Part shown: positions 8,527 through 15,804 of the stretch, in pieces
Numbering within the stretch: the stretch's first letter is position 1
Layout of the letters: the number at the start of each line of letters is the position of its first letter
NCBI RefSeq assembly: GCF_000208405.1
Contig: NC_015437.1
Location: 1,791,501 to 1,855,500 of the forward strand
Source of the DNA: Selenomonas sputigena ATCC 35185
GTDB taxonomy: Bacteria > Bacillota > Negativicutes > Selenomonadales > Selenomonadaceae
DNA: 64,000 nucleotides
Reading direction: 5' to 3'
Notes under the pieces: generated by a model
What the model saw: only the letters and a program-made list of their open reading frames with translations
Database searches by the model: none
Told to the model about the DNA's origin: nothing
Position numbers and translations under genes: made by a program

Positions 8527-9113
8527 GTGAGACGCTCCTTCATCTGCGCCGCCATGAGGCGAAGCGCCGCGCCGCGATGGCTGACCGCCTGCTTTTCAGA
8601 AACCGTCAGTTCCGCCAGCGACTTGCCGCTCGCGAGGTAGAAGTACGGGTCATAGCCGAAACCGCCCGCACCGCGAGACTCTTGACGCACGCGCCCGACG
8701 CACGTCCCTTCGGAGATAAGTTCCGTACCGTCCGCATCGTGCAGGACAAGCACGCAGCGAAAGGCGGCGGCGGATTCGACAGCACCCCTCTTTTGAAGCT
8801 CTGCCACGAGCTTCTCGTTGTTCGCCGCATCATCGTGCCGCCCTGAATAACGCGCCGAGTGAACGCCCGGCGCACCGCCCAGAACTTCGACCTCAAGCCC
8901 CGAGTCGTCGGCGAGGCACGCGCATCCCGTCCTTTCTGCATAAAAGCGCGCCTTGATGCGCGCGTTCCCCTCGAAGGTGTCTGCATCTTCGACCGCCTCA
9001 GGCAAAGAGCCGAACTCCTTGAGCGTCAGAAGCTCCACAGGGAGCTTTTGAAAAGCTGCAAGGATTTCCTTCACCTTGCCTTCATTCTTCGTAGCGACTA
9101 CGATCTTCTTCAT
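8523..9113 (-). CDS. rdgB: XTP/dITP diphosphatase (non-canonical purine NTP pyrophosphatase)
   Basis: 196 residues with all RdgB/HAM1 signatures: [11 protein letters not shown] at the N-terminus (phosphate binding), LADDSGLEV (catalytic Asp and metal ligand), [20 protein letters not shown] and SHRGAAL near the end. It hydrolyses dITP, ITP and XTP to keep deaminated purines out of nucleic acids. Four-nt overlaps with both neighbours (rph upstream, yfcE downstream) indicate one translational unit. Confidence 0.96.
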   Translation of the reverse strand: MKKIVVATKNEGKVKEILAAFQKLPVELLTLKEFGSLPEAVEDADTFEGNARIKARFYAERTGCACLADDSGLEVEVLGGAPGVHSARYSGRHDDAANNEKLVAELQKRGAVESAAAFRCVLVLHDADGTELISEGTCVGRVRQESRGAGGFGYDPYFYLASGKSLAELTVSEKQAVSHRGAALRLMAAQMKERLT

Positions 9114-9856
9114 CCGATTCGCCCCACTTTCCAGACGAGCTCACCGCCGAGCGCGTCCTTTTGTCTTGCAATCAATTCGTCAACGCCCTTTTCCGCCAGC
9201 GCGAGGAGATCCGCCATCTCCCTGCGCGAGAAGGGGCGCCCCTCGCCCGTGCCCTGCACCTCGACGAAGTCGTAAGCGCCCGTCATCACGACGTTCATAT
9301 CGACGAGCGCCGTGCTGTCCTCCTCGTAGCAAAGGTCGAGGATCGGCTCGCCGTCCTGTGCGAGACCAACGCTGACCGCCGCGAGGAAATCTTTGACAGG
9401 AAACGTCTTGCCCTTCTCATAGAAGCTCGCACATGCCTCTACGAGCGCGACGAAAGCGCCCGTGATCGCCGCCGTACGCGTGCCGCCGTCCGCCTCGATG
9501 ACGTCACAGTCCAAGGCGATCGTGCGCTCGCCGAGCGCCGCAAGGTCGACGACGGAGCGCAGCGAGCGGCCGATGAGCCGCTGGATCTCCTGCGTGCGCC
9601 CCGACTGGCGGCCTTGGCAGGCCTCGCGCGGCGTGCGCGTCGAAGTCGCACTCGGCAAGAGCGCGTACTCCGCCTTGATCCATCCCGTGCCCGTGCCGCG
9701 CAGAAAGTACGGCACGCGATCTTCGACGGACGCAGCGCAGATGACGCGCGTGCGCCCCATCTCGATGAGCACCGAACCCGCCGGCCCCTTTTGGAAGCCG
9801 CGCATCATCTTCAAGGGACGCAGCGCATCAGCGGCACGTCCGCGTATTCTTTGCAT
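9110..9856 (-). CDS. rph: Ribonuclease PH
   Basis: 248-residue phosphorolytic 3'-5' exoribonuclease that trims tRNA 3' ends. Recognisable blocks are [46 protein letters not shown] (phosphate-binding region) and [14 protein letters not shown]. The usual length is about 240. The ATG at 9856 has GAGAGGA upstream at a slightly long spacing. The gene starts after the terminator of the preceding CofE-like gene and heads the rph-rdgB-yfcE group. Confidence 0.96.
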   Translation of the reverse strand: MQRIRGRAADALRPLKMMRGFQKGPAGSVLIEMGRTRVICAASVEDRVPYFLRGTGTGWIKAEYALLPSATSTRTPREACQGRQSGRTQEIQRLIGRSLRSVVDLAALGERTIALDCDVIEADGGTRTAAITGAFVALVEACASFYEKGKTFPVKDFLAAVSVGLAQDGEPILDLCYEEDSTALVDMNVVMTGAYDFVEVQGTGEGRPFSRREMADLLALAEKGVDELIARQKDALGGELVWKVGRIG

Positions 9857-9882
9857 AGCGCATGTTCCTCTCCTCTCACTTG

Positions 9883-9909
9883 AAAAGGGCAGGGCGTCAA
9901 GCCCTGCCC
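9883..9909 (-). terminator. Terminator between CofE-like gene and rph
   Basis: Reverse strand GGGCAGGGC-TTGAC-GCCCTGCCC followed by TTTT: a perfect 9-bp stem with a 5-nt loop. It begins about 10 nt after the CofE-like stop. Confidence 0.85.
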
Positions 9910-9919
9910 CAACTCAGTC

Positions 9920-10576
9920 TCAGCCTTCCTGATACTGCCGGAAGTTCTTTATGATGCAGATCGGCGTCTTCTGCGAAGCGTTGCCGAACGGGTTGTCGAT
10001 GAGGAGCTTCGCGACGAGATCGCCCTTCGTGCCGTCCGTCACGCCGACGATGCGCGAGCGCTTGAGATCGTTGACGTCGGCGATGACAGCGCCGAAGCAG
10101 CCGAGCCTCTCTTTGAGCCGCGCGACAACGTCCTCCGGGTCGCGCGGCCCGTAGACGATATGCTTGTCGAAAGGCGGCATCGTGCCCGTCACATCGTCGA
10201 TGAGCGCCGTCTGCTCGCCGCCCCATTTATAAAAAAGGCCGCTCTTTCCCACGATCTTGCCCAAGAATCCCGCGAAGAGCGCGGCGGCGACGCGCCACTT
10301 GCCCTCGACGTTCATCAAGGACTGCATGCCGTGCGGGCTCGCGAGGCTGCCGATGTCCGGGATGAAGCGGCAGCAGAACTGCGCGACGCGAGAAATCTTC
10401 AGATCCTCGGGGCGCACGATGCGCCCCTGCGTGATGGCGACGACGCTCTCCGCCACAGAAATCACGTCGTCCTTGCCGATCTTGCCGCGCGTATACTTCT
10501 CCACGCAGTCAATGATGTCATCCCTGTCCGTCAGAATGCGCGTGGGAACGGGCAGAATCTCTACGTTCTCTTTCAT
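9920..10576 (-). CDS. CofE-like (F420:gamma-glutamyl ligase fold) protein, function unknown
   Basis: 218 residues resembling the coenzyme F420-0:L-glutamate ligase (CofE) fold found as a stand-alone protein in many Firmicutes. Supporting segments are [51 protein letters not shown] and [19 protein letters not shown]. No F420 genes (cofC, cofD, fbiC) are seen nearby and Negativicutes are not known to make F420, so the real substrate is probably different. The ATG has GGAGGGG upstream. It ends in a strong terminator, marking the end of the ispE-glmU-prs transcription run. Confidence 0.75.
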   Translation of the reverse strand: MKENVEILPVPTRILTDRDDIIDCVEKYTRGKIGKDDVISVAESVVAITQGRIVRPEDLKISRVAQFCCRFIPDIGSLASPHGMQSLMNVEGKWRVAAALFAGFLGKIVGKSGLFYKWGGEQTALIDDVTGTMPPFDKHIVYGPRDPEDVVARLKERLGCFGAVIADVNDLKRSRIVGVTDGTKGDLVAKLLIDNPFGNASQKTPICIIKNFRQYQEG

Positions 10577-10588
10577 GTTCGCCCCTCC

Positions 10589-11131
10589 TCAATCGTCCGC
10601 CGGCGTCACGCCGACGAGCGCGGCGACCTCCGCCGCACGCACGGGAATCGTCACTTTCGAATAACGCCACGGCCGTCTGCCCGTTTCCTGGTAAATGAGT
10701 TCCGCCGGGAAATCGACCATGTGCGCGGCCGCCTCCTTGATGCTCCTGCCCTTTCGCGCCGTAAGCGTCACATACGCCTTGACGAAGATGCTTTTACCCG
10801 CTTCGATGAGCACCGCCTCGAAGTAATCGTCCTCGCGCGGTGCGCCCTCCCGCTCGGCTCTGCCGCGCACTTCAAGTCCGTCGTACTGCTCGTAGGGCAC
10901 GAGCGGACGCACAAGGGCGTCCATGATCGTGCCGACCTGCTTGCCGACATTGGCAAACTCCAGCTTCGTGACGAGCGTCACGCTTTTTTCATCCTGCGCC
11001 GTTACTTCGAGGGGCGTGCGCTCCGTAAGCTTCACGACGACCTCTTCCGTACCCTCCTTGACAAAGAAGAGTTTCACCGCGATGATGCAAAGGAAAATCG
11101 CGGCGAGAACAACACCGACTGCAATATACAA
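10589..11131 (-). CDS. Membrane-anchored protein of unknown function
   Basis: 180 residues. The first 22 form one hydrophobic segment (YIAVGVVLAAIFLCIIAVKLFF), followed by a soluble, beta-rich region with many Val/Glu alternations and no motif I recognise. It is likely anchored with its C-terminus outside. Start TTG at 11131, 9 nt after GGGAGG; no ATG lies nearby in frame. It sits between the YbgC-type thioesterase and the CofE-like gene with gaps of 34 and 12 nt, so it is probably co-transcribed with the prs group. Confidence 0.75.
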   Translation of the reverse strand: MYIAVGVVLAAIFLCIIAVKLFFVKEGTEEVVVKLTERTPLEVTAQDEKSVTLVTKLEFANVGKQVGTIMDALVRPLVPYEQYDGLEVRGRAEREGAPREDDYFEAVLIEAGKSIFVKAYVTLTARKGRSIKEAAAHMVDFPAELIYQETGRRPWRYSKVTIPVRAAEVAALVGVTPADD

Positions 11132-11165
11132 CTTTCAAGACCTCCCAAAGCTTCCCAGCAAACGT

Positions 11166-11615
11166 TCAGGTATTTCCTGCGCCCATTGGCGCATCCTCCG
11201 AGAACGCAGCATGAAGCTTTTCATAAAACTCTGCAGGCAGTTTCGTGATGCGTCCCGTCTCTCGGCTCGTGAAGACGTTCTGCGTATGGCCGAGCACGAG
11301 CAATGCGTCGTCCGCCGCGCGCCGCACCTCATAGTCGAACGCCATCTTAACCTTCGTCAGCGCCGTCGGGCGCGTGACGATGGCGAGTTCATCATCAAAC
11401 TTTCCCGAGGCGACGAATTTCGCACTGACGTCGGTCAGCGGAAAGACGTAGCCCGCTTCCATCAAATCTCCGAGCGTGATGCCGAGCGCGCGCAGGAACT
11501 CGACCCTGCCGATCTCGAACCAGCGGATGTAGTTCGCATGATGCACGACACCCATGGCATCCGTGTCGTAGAAATTCACACGATGGTATGCCTTGACCTC
11601 CATGACGCTCTCCAT
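11166..11615 (-). CDS. YbgC-type acyl-CoA thioesterase (hot-dog fold)
   Basis: 149 residues with the 4HBT hot-dog signature YDTDAMGVVHHANYIRWFE (residues 16-34), containing the catalytic Asp. Family members hydrolyse short or medium acyl-CoA thioesters. The start overlaps the prs stop codon (TGATG), so it is translationally coupled to prs. A second in-frame ATG four codons on is an alternative start. Exact substrate unknown. Confidence 0.88.
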   Translation of the reverse strand: MESVMEVKAYHRVNFYDTDAMGVVHHANYIRWFEIGRVEFLRALGITLGDLMEAGYVFPLTDVSAKFVASGKFDDELAIVTRPTALTKVKMAFDYEVRRAADDALLVLGHTQNVFTSRETGRITKLPAEFYEKLHAAFSEDAPMGAGNT

Positions 11616-12556
11616 CAGCGGAACAGGTGGCTGACCGAACGATGCTCCTGTATGCTGATGAGCACGTCGCCGATGGCATCCGCCATCGTGAGCACGACGA
11701 TCTTGTCCGACTTCTTGTCACCCAAGGGGATCGTATCCGTCACGATGAGCTGCTTGAGCACCGAAGCGTTGATGCGCTCGATGGCGGGCTCGGTCAGAAC
11801 CGCATGCGAACACGCAGCGTAGACCTCTTTCGCACCAAGGTTTGCAAGTGCCTTCGCCCCCTCGCAAAGAGAGCCTGCCGTGTCGACGATGTCGTCGATG
11901 AGAATTGCCGTCTTGCCCTCGACGTCGCCAATGAGGTTCATGACCTCTGCGACGCCGGGCTCCGGGCGGCGTTTCTCAATGATGGCGATCGGCGCGTGCA
12001 GGCGATCGGCGAGCTTTCTCGTGCGCGTGACGCCGCCGAGGTCAGGCGAGACGACGACGACGTTGTCGAGGCTGCGATCCTTGAGATATGAAGCGAGGAC
12101 GGGCGCCGCGCCGAGGTGGTCGACGGGGATGTCGAAGAAGCCCTGGATCTGCCCCGCATGGAGGTCGACCGTCACGACGCGCGAGACGCCCGCCGTCTCC
12201 ATGAGGTTCGCAACGAGCTTCGCCGAGATCGGCTCGCGCCCGCGCGTCTTGCGATCCTGGCGCGCGTAGGCGTAGTACGGCACGACGGCCGTGATGCTGT
12301 GCGCCGAAGCCCTCTTGCAGGCATCCGTCATGATGAGGAGTTCCATGAGATTGTCATTGACCGGCTGCGAGGTCGGTTGAATGATGAAGATGTCCTTGCC
12401 GCGAATGCTCTCGCTGATCATCACCTGCGTCTCGCCGTTGTTGAAATGACCGACGTATGCATCGCAAAGCGGCACGCCGATGTGCGATGCGATCTTCTTC
12501 GCGAGCTCGGGGTTGGCGTTGCCCGTCATGATGCATAGGTTGTCAAGGTTCGTCAT
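11615..12556 (-). CDS. prs: Ribose-phosphate pyrophosphokinase
   Basis: 313 residues. Makes PRPP from ribose 5-phosphate and ATP for nucleotide, His, Trp and NAD synthesis. Motifs include YARQDRKTRGREPISAK (ATP-binding flexible region), VVSPDLGGVTRTR, and the PRPP-binding loop ILIDDIVDTAGSL. It overlaps glmU by 4 nt, the classic glmU-prs pairing of Firmicutes. Confidence 0.97.
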   Translation of the reverse strand: MTNLDNLCIMTGNANPELAKKIASHIGVPLCDAYVGHFNNGETQVMISESIRGKDIFIIQPTSQPVNDNLMELLIMTDACKRASAHSITAVVPYYAYARQDRKTRGREPISAKLVANLMETAGVSRVVTVDLHAGQIQGFFDIPVDHLGAAPVLASYLKDRSLDNVVVVSPDLGGVTRTRKLADRLHAPIAIIEKRRPEPGVAEVMNLIGDVEGKTAILIDDIVDTAGSLCEGAKALANLGAKEVYAACSHAVLTEPAIERINASVLKQLIVTDTIPLGDKKSDKIVVLTMADAIGDVLISIQEHRSVSHLFR

Positions 12557-13941
12557 TTTCCAGTAGCCTCCATTTCTTCTTTGCGCTTGTCCGCCCAGCC
12601 CGTGATATTCTTCTGGTGGGCGCGCGCGATGGCGAGATCGCCTGCGGGGATGTCCTTCGTGATCGTCGACCCTGCGCCGATGTAGGCGCCGTCGCCGACG
12701 CTGACGGGTGCGACGAGGTTCGAGTTGCAGCCGACGAAAGCGCCGTCGCCGACCTTCGTTCGGAACTTCCGCCTGCCGTCGTAATTGACCGTGATCGTGC
12801 CGCAGCCCATGTTGACGCCCGCACCGATGTCGGAGTCGCCGATATACGAGAGATGCGGCAGCTTCGTTCCCTCACCGACGACGGAGTTCTTGACCTCGAC
12901 GAAATTGCCGATCTTGACGTGCGCGGCGATTTTCGTCGCGGGGCGAAGATGAACGTACGGGCCAAGCGTCGCACCGTCGGCGATTTCGCATTCATGCGCA
13001 TAGCAGAAATGCGCCGTGACATGGGCGCCGACCTTCACGTCCTGAAAGCGCGAATTCGGGCCGATCTCGCAGCCCTCGCCGATGACCGTCGCGCCCTCAA
13101 GCCACGTGCCCGGATAGATCACGGTGTCGCGGCCGACGATGACATCGACGTCGATATAGGTCGTATCGGGATCCATGAGCGTCACGCCCTCTGCCATCAG
13201 CGCCTCATTCTTGCGGCGGCGCAGGATCTTCTCCGAGGCGGCGAGCTGGGCACGCGAGTTGACGCCGAGCGTTTCCTCGTAGTCGTCAGCCGTGGCGGCG
13301 AAGATTTTCTCGCCCTTCTTTCGGAGGATTTCCAGCACGTCAGGCAGATAGTACTCGCCCTGCGCATTGTCATTTTTGACCTCGTGCAAGGCGGCGAAAA
13401 GGTCGGGCGCTTCAAAGCAATAGATGCCCGAATTGACCTCGCGCACGGTGCGCTCCTCCTCCGTCGCGTCCTTGTGCTCGACGATTCTTTCCACCGTGCC
13501 GTCTGCGGCGCGGATGATGCGGCCATATCCCGTCGCATCGGGCATGACGGCGGTCAGAACGGTCGCCTTCGCGCCCGATGCCGCGTGTTCTTTCGCGAGC
13601 TTCTTGAGGAGCTTCCCCGTCAGGAGCGGCGTGTCGCCGCAGAGCACGAGAACCGTGCCCTTTTCCTCGTGCAGCAACGGTTCCGCCTGCAGGACGGCAT
13701 GCCCCGTGCCGAGCTGCTCTTCCTGCGTGACGAAATCCGCCTCGCCCGCAAGCGCCTTTTCCACCGTCTCGCCGCCGAATCCCACGACGACGATATTGCG
13801 CACGGCACCCGCCTCCTTCGCGGCCGCGAGCACATGGGCGAGCATCGCCTTGCCGCCCGCCTTGTGCAGCACCTTGGGCAAAGACGACTTCATGCGCGTC
13901 CCCTTGCCCGCCGCCAATATGACTGTTGTCAGATCTGCCAT
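12553..13941 (-). CDS. glmU: Bifunctional UDP-GlcNAc pyrophosphorylase / GlcN-1-P acetyltransferase
   Basis: 462 residues, two domains. Residues 1-230 are the uridyltransferase with LAAGKGTRMKSSLPKVLH and GTGHAV; from about 250 to the end is a left-handed beta-helix acetyltransferase with hexapeptide repeats (GPYVHLRPATKI, HLSYIGDSDIG, NMGCGTITVNYDG). It makes UDP-GlcNAc for peptidoglycan and lipid A. Start: ATG at 13941 (MADLTTVILAAG). An upstream in-frame ATG at 13956 is part of the GGAGG ribosome site and is rejected. Confidence 0.96.
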   Translation of the reverse strand: MADLTTVILAAGKGTRMKSSLPKVLHKAGGKAMLAHVLAAAKEAGAVRNIVVVGFGGETVEKALAGEADFVTQEEQLGTGHAVLQAEPLLHEEKGTVLVLCGDTPLLTGKLLKKLAKEHAASGAKATVLTAVMPDATGYGRIIRAADGTVERIVEHKDATEEERTVREVNSGIYCFEAPDLFAALHEVKNDNAQGEYYLPDVLEILRKKGEKIFAATADDYEETLGVNSRAQLAASEKILRRRKNEALMAEGVTLMDPDTTYIDVDVIVGRDTVIYPGTWLEGATVIGEGCEIGPNSRFQDVKVGAHVTAHFCYAHECEIADGATLGPYVHLRPATKIAAHVKIGNFVEVKNSVVGEGTKLPHLSYIGDSDIGAGVNMGCGTITVNYDGRRKFRTKVGDGAFVGCNSNLVAPVSVGDGAYIGAGSTITKDIPAGDLAIARAHQKNITGWADKRKEEMEATGK

Positions 13942-14045
13942 TCGTTCAGCCTCCATTGCTCAAAGACATTTCCTCAGCATCGTTCTCAGGGAACTTTGCA
14001 GCCGATCCCTGCAGAGTTCTGAACACATCCTTTCCTGCCATCTTT

Positions 14046-14741
14046 TTAGATGCCGGCATTCTTCGCCGCCTCCATGCTCAGAAGAAGCGTACGCTCCGCC
14101 TTTTCCATATGGGCTTCTGCCGCCTGCTTCGCGCCCTGCACGTCGCCCTGGGCGATGGCATCGACGATCTCCCGGTGCTCCTCAAGCGTCTCCTTGAGAC
14201 GACCCGGAAACGACATCGAGGCGGAACGAAAGCGCGTGAGCTGCTCGCGCAGGTTCGAGATGATGCCGACGAGACGCGTGTTGCGGCTCGCCTGATAGAG
14301 GAGGTCGTGAAAGCGCATGTCCGTTTCCACGATCTTTTCCATGTCGCCCGCCTCGATATGTCCGCCGATGGCGACGAGGAGACGCTGCAGGCTTTCCAGC
14401 TCGCTCTCCGTGATGCGCTCCGCCGCGAGGGCGCAGGCGAGCGAATCGAGCGCCGTGCGAATCTCGAAGACATCGTTGACGTCGCGGATGGAAAGGTTCG
14501 CGACGTAGGTGCCGCGCCGCGGCATCATGACGACGTAGCCTTCCAGCTCCAGCTTTCGGATCGCCTCGCGCACGGGCGTGCGGCTGACGCCGAGTTCTTC
14601 GGCGAGCTGGATTTCCATGAGCCGCTGCCCGGGCGCGAGCGTACCGCTCTTGATCGCATCGCGCAGAGCCTCGGCAACGACCTCGCGCAGAGGCTGGTAG
14701 CTGTCGAGGCGGATCGGCGCGAGCTTCATTTCCTGTCCCAT
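14046..14741 (-). CDS. GntR/FadR-family transcriptional regulator with FCD domain
   Basis: 231 residues. The N-terminal winged helix is typical GntR (GTLAPGQRLMEIQLAEELGV then SRTPVREAIRKLELEG). The C-terminal all-helical FCD domain has DMRFHDLLYQAS, EEHREIVDAI and AEAHM, which supply Asp/His residues for a metal/effector site. The effector is unknown. Start: ATG at 14741 after GGGAGGAAAAACG; the open frame extends further upstream but that part is not protein-like. It lies between ispE and glmU on the same strand with short gaps, so it may respond to envelope-precursor or isoprenoid status; this is only context. Confidence 0.92.
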   Translation of the reverse strand: MGQEMKLAPIRLDSYQPLREVVAEALRDAIKSGTLAPGQRLMEIQLAEELGVSRTPVREAIRKLELEGYVVMMPRRGTYVANLSIRDVNDVFEIRTALDSLACALAAERITESELESLQRLLVAIGGHIEAGDMEKIVETDMRFHDLLYQASRNTRLVGIISNLREQLTRFRSASMSFPGRLKETLEEHREIVDAIAQGDVQGAKQAAEAHMEKAERTLLLSMEAAKNAGI

Positions 14742-14770
14742 CGTTTTTCCTCCCGCACAGGTATGGCGCT

Positions 14771-15634
14771 TCAGAACATCTGCGCCCCCTGCGTCTTTGT
14801 GCAAAAGACGGCGGCATCCGTCTCTTCGCGCAGTTTCTTCGCCAGATTCTGCGCCGCCCCCTCGCTTTCCATCAGCGCGAAGACCGTCGGCCCTGAGCCG
14901 GACATCATGGCGGCGAGTGCGCCCTGCTCCAGCATCCTTTCCTTCAGACGACGGATCTCCCCATGCTCCTCTATGGTAACACTTTCGAGCACATTGCACA
15001 ACTCCCGGCAGATGCGCAAGCGGTCTCCCGCACCGATGGCGGCGAGCATCTTCTCCGTATCCGGGTGGCGCACCGCCTTCTGCGCATCGTAGCGCCCATA
15101 CGCCCAAGCGGTCGAGACGTCGACGGGCGGCTTCGCCAGCACGACGGGAAAGGGCGGCAGATCGGCAAGGCGGCGCAGAATCTCGCCGCGCCCCGTCGCC
15201 AGCTGCGTGCCGCCCGCAAGGCAAAAGGGCACGTCAGAGCCGATCTCGGCTGCAAGCTTCGCAAGCGCCGCCTCATTCAGCCCCTTCTTAAAAAGATCGT
15301 TCATCCCGAGGAGCACGGCAGCAGCGTCCGCAGAACCGCCCGCAAGTCCCGCCGCCATCGGAATCGTCTTTTTCAAGCGGATCGCTATGCCGCCCTCCGA
15401 CGGAAAACGGCGCAAAAAGAGCGCCGCCGCACGCCACGCGAGATTGCTCTCGTCCGCAGCGAGCGCCGCGCCTTCGACCTCCAAAGAAATGCCCTGCGCC
15501 GTCTTTTCCAGCTCGGCCTCATCCGCGAGCGCGACGGACTGCATGACCATCGCCACCTCGTGATAGCCGTCGGGACGTTTCCCCAGAATGTCAAGCGTCA
15601 GATTGATCTTCGCCCGCGCCAAAAGCTTCAGCAA
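14771..15634 (-). CDS. ispE: 4-diphosphocytidyl-2-C-methyl-D-erythritol kinase
   Basis: 287 residues of the GHMP kinase family. ARAKINLTLDILGKRPDGYH at the N-terminus is the IspE signature, and MAAGLAGGSADAAA is the ATP-binding glycine loop. It phosphorylates CDP-methylerythritol in the non-mevalonate isoprenoid pathway. Start: TTG at 15634, the only start in frame near the ribosome site (GGAAGG); no ATG is available. It is the first gene of the leftward run to glmU-prs, with a promoter about 35 nt upstream. Confidence 0.95.
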   Translation of the reverse strand: MLKLLARAKINLTLDILGKRPDGYHEVAMVMQSVALADEAELEKTAQGISLEVEGAALAADESNLAWRAAALFLRRFPSEGGIAIRLKKTIPMAAGLAGGSADAAAVLLGMNDLFKKGLNEAALAKLAAEIGSDVPFCLAGGTQLATGRGEILRRLADLPPFPVVLAKPPVDVSTAWAYGRYDAQKAVRHPDTEKMLAAIGAGDRLRICRELCNVLESVTIEEHGEIRRLKERMLEQGALAAMMSGSGPTVFALMESEGAAQNLAKKLREETDAAVFCTKTQGAQMF

Positions 15635-15670
15635 AAGAAATGCACCATCCTTCCCTATATACCATCATAA

Positions 15671-15699
15671 ATTCTATCAATTTTTTCTCTTTACAGCAA
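15671..15699 (-). promoter_or_regulatory. Sigma-70 promoter of ispE run
   Basis: Reverse strand TTGCTG, 17-nt spacer, TAGAAT in the AT-rich region between the divergent ispE and the rightward ATPase-like gene. It would give a leader of about 30 nt. Confidence 0.55.
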
Positions 15700-15804
15700 G
15701 TCTTAGAAAAAATTTTGGTAGGAATTAACCGGCAAAAGGGCGAATCAAACAAAATAGATTCTATATCTATATTTACTATACCTTGGAAAAGAGGGAATTT
15801 TATT

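Noticed and set aside
12616-14022. A 468-codon rightward frame opposite glmU
   Set aside because: Antisense shadow; glmU is unambiguous in the other direction.
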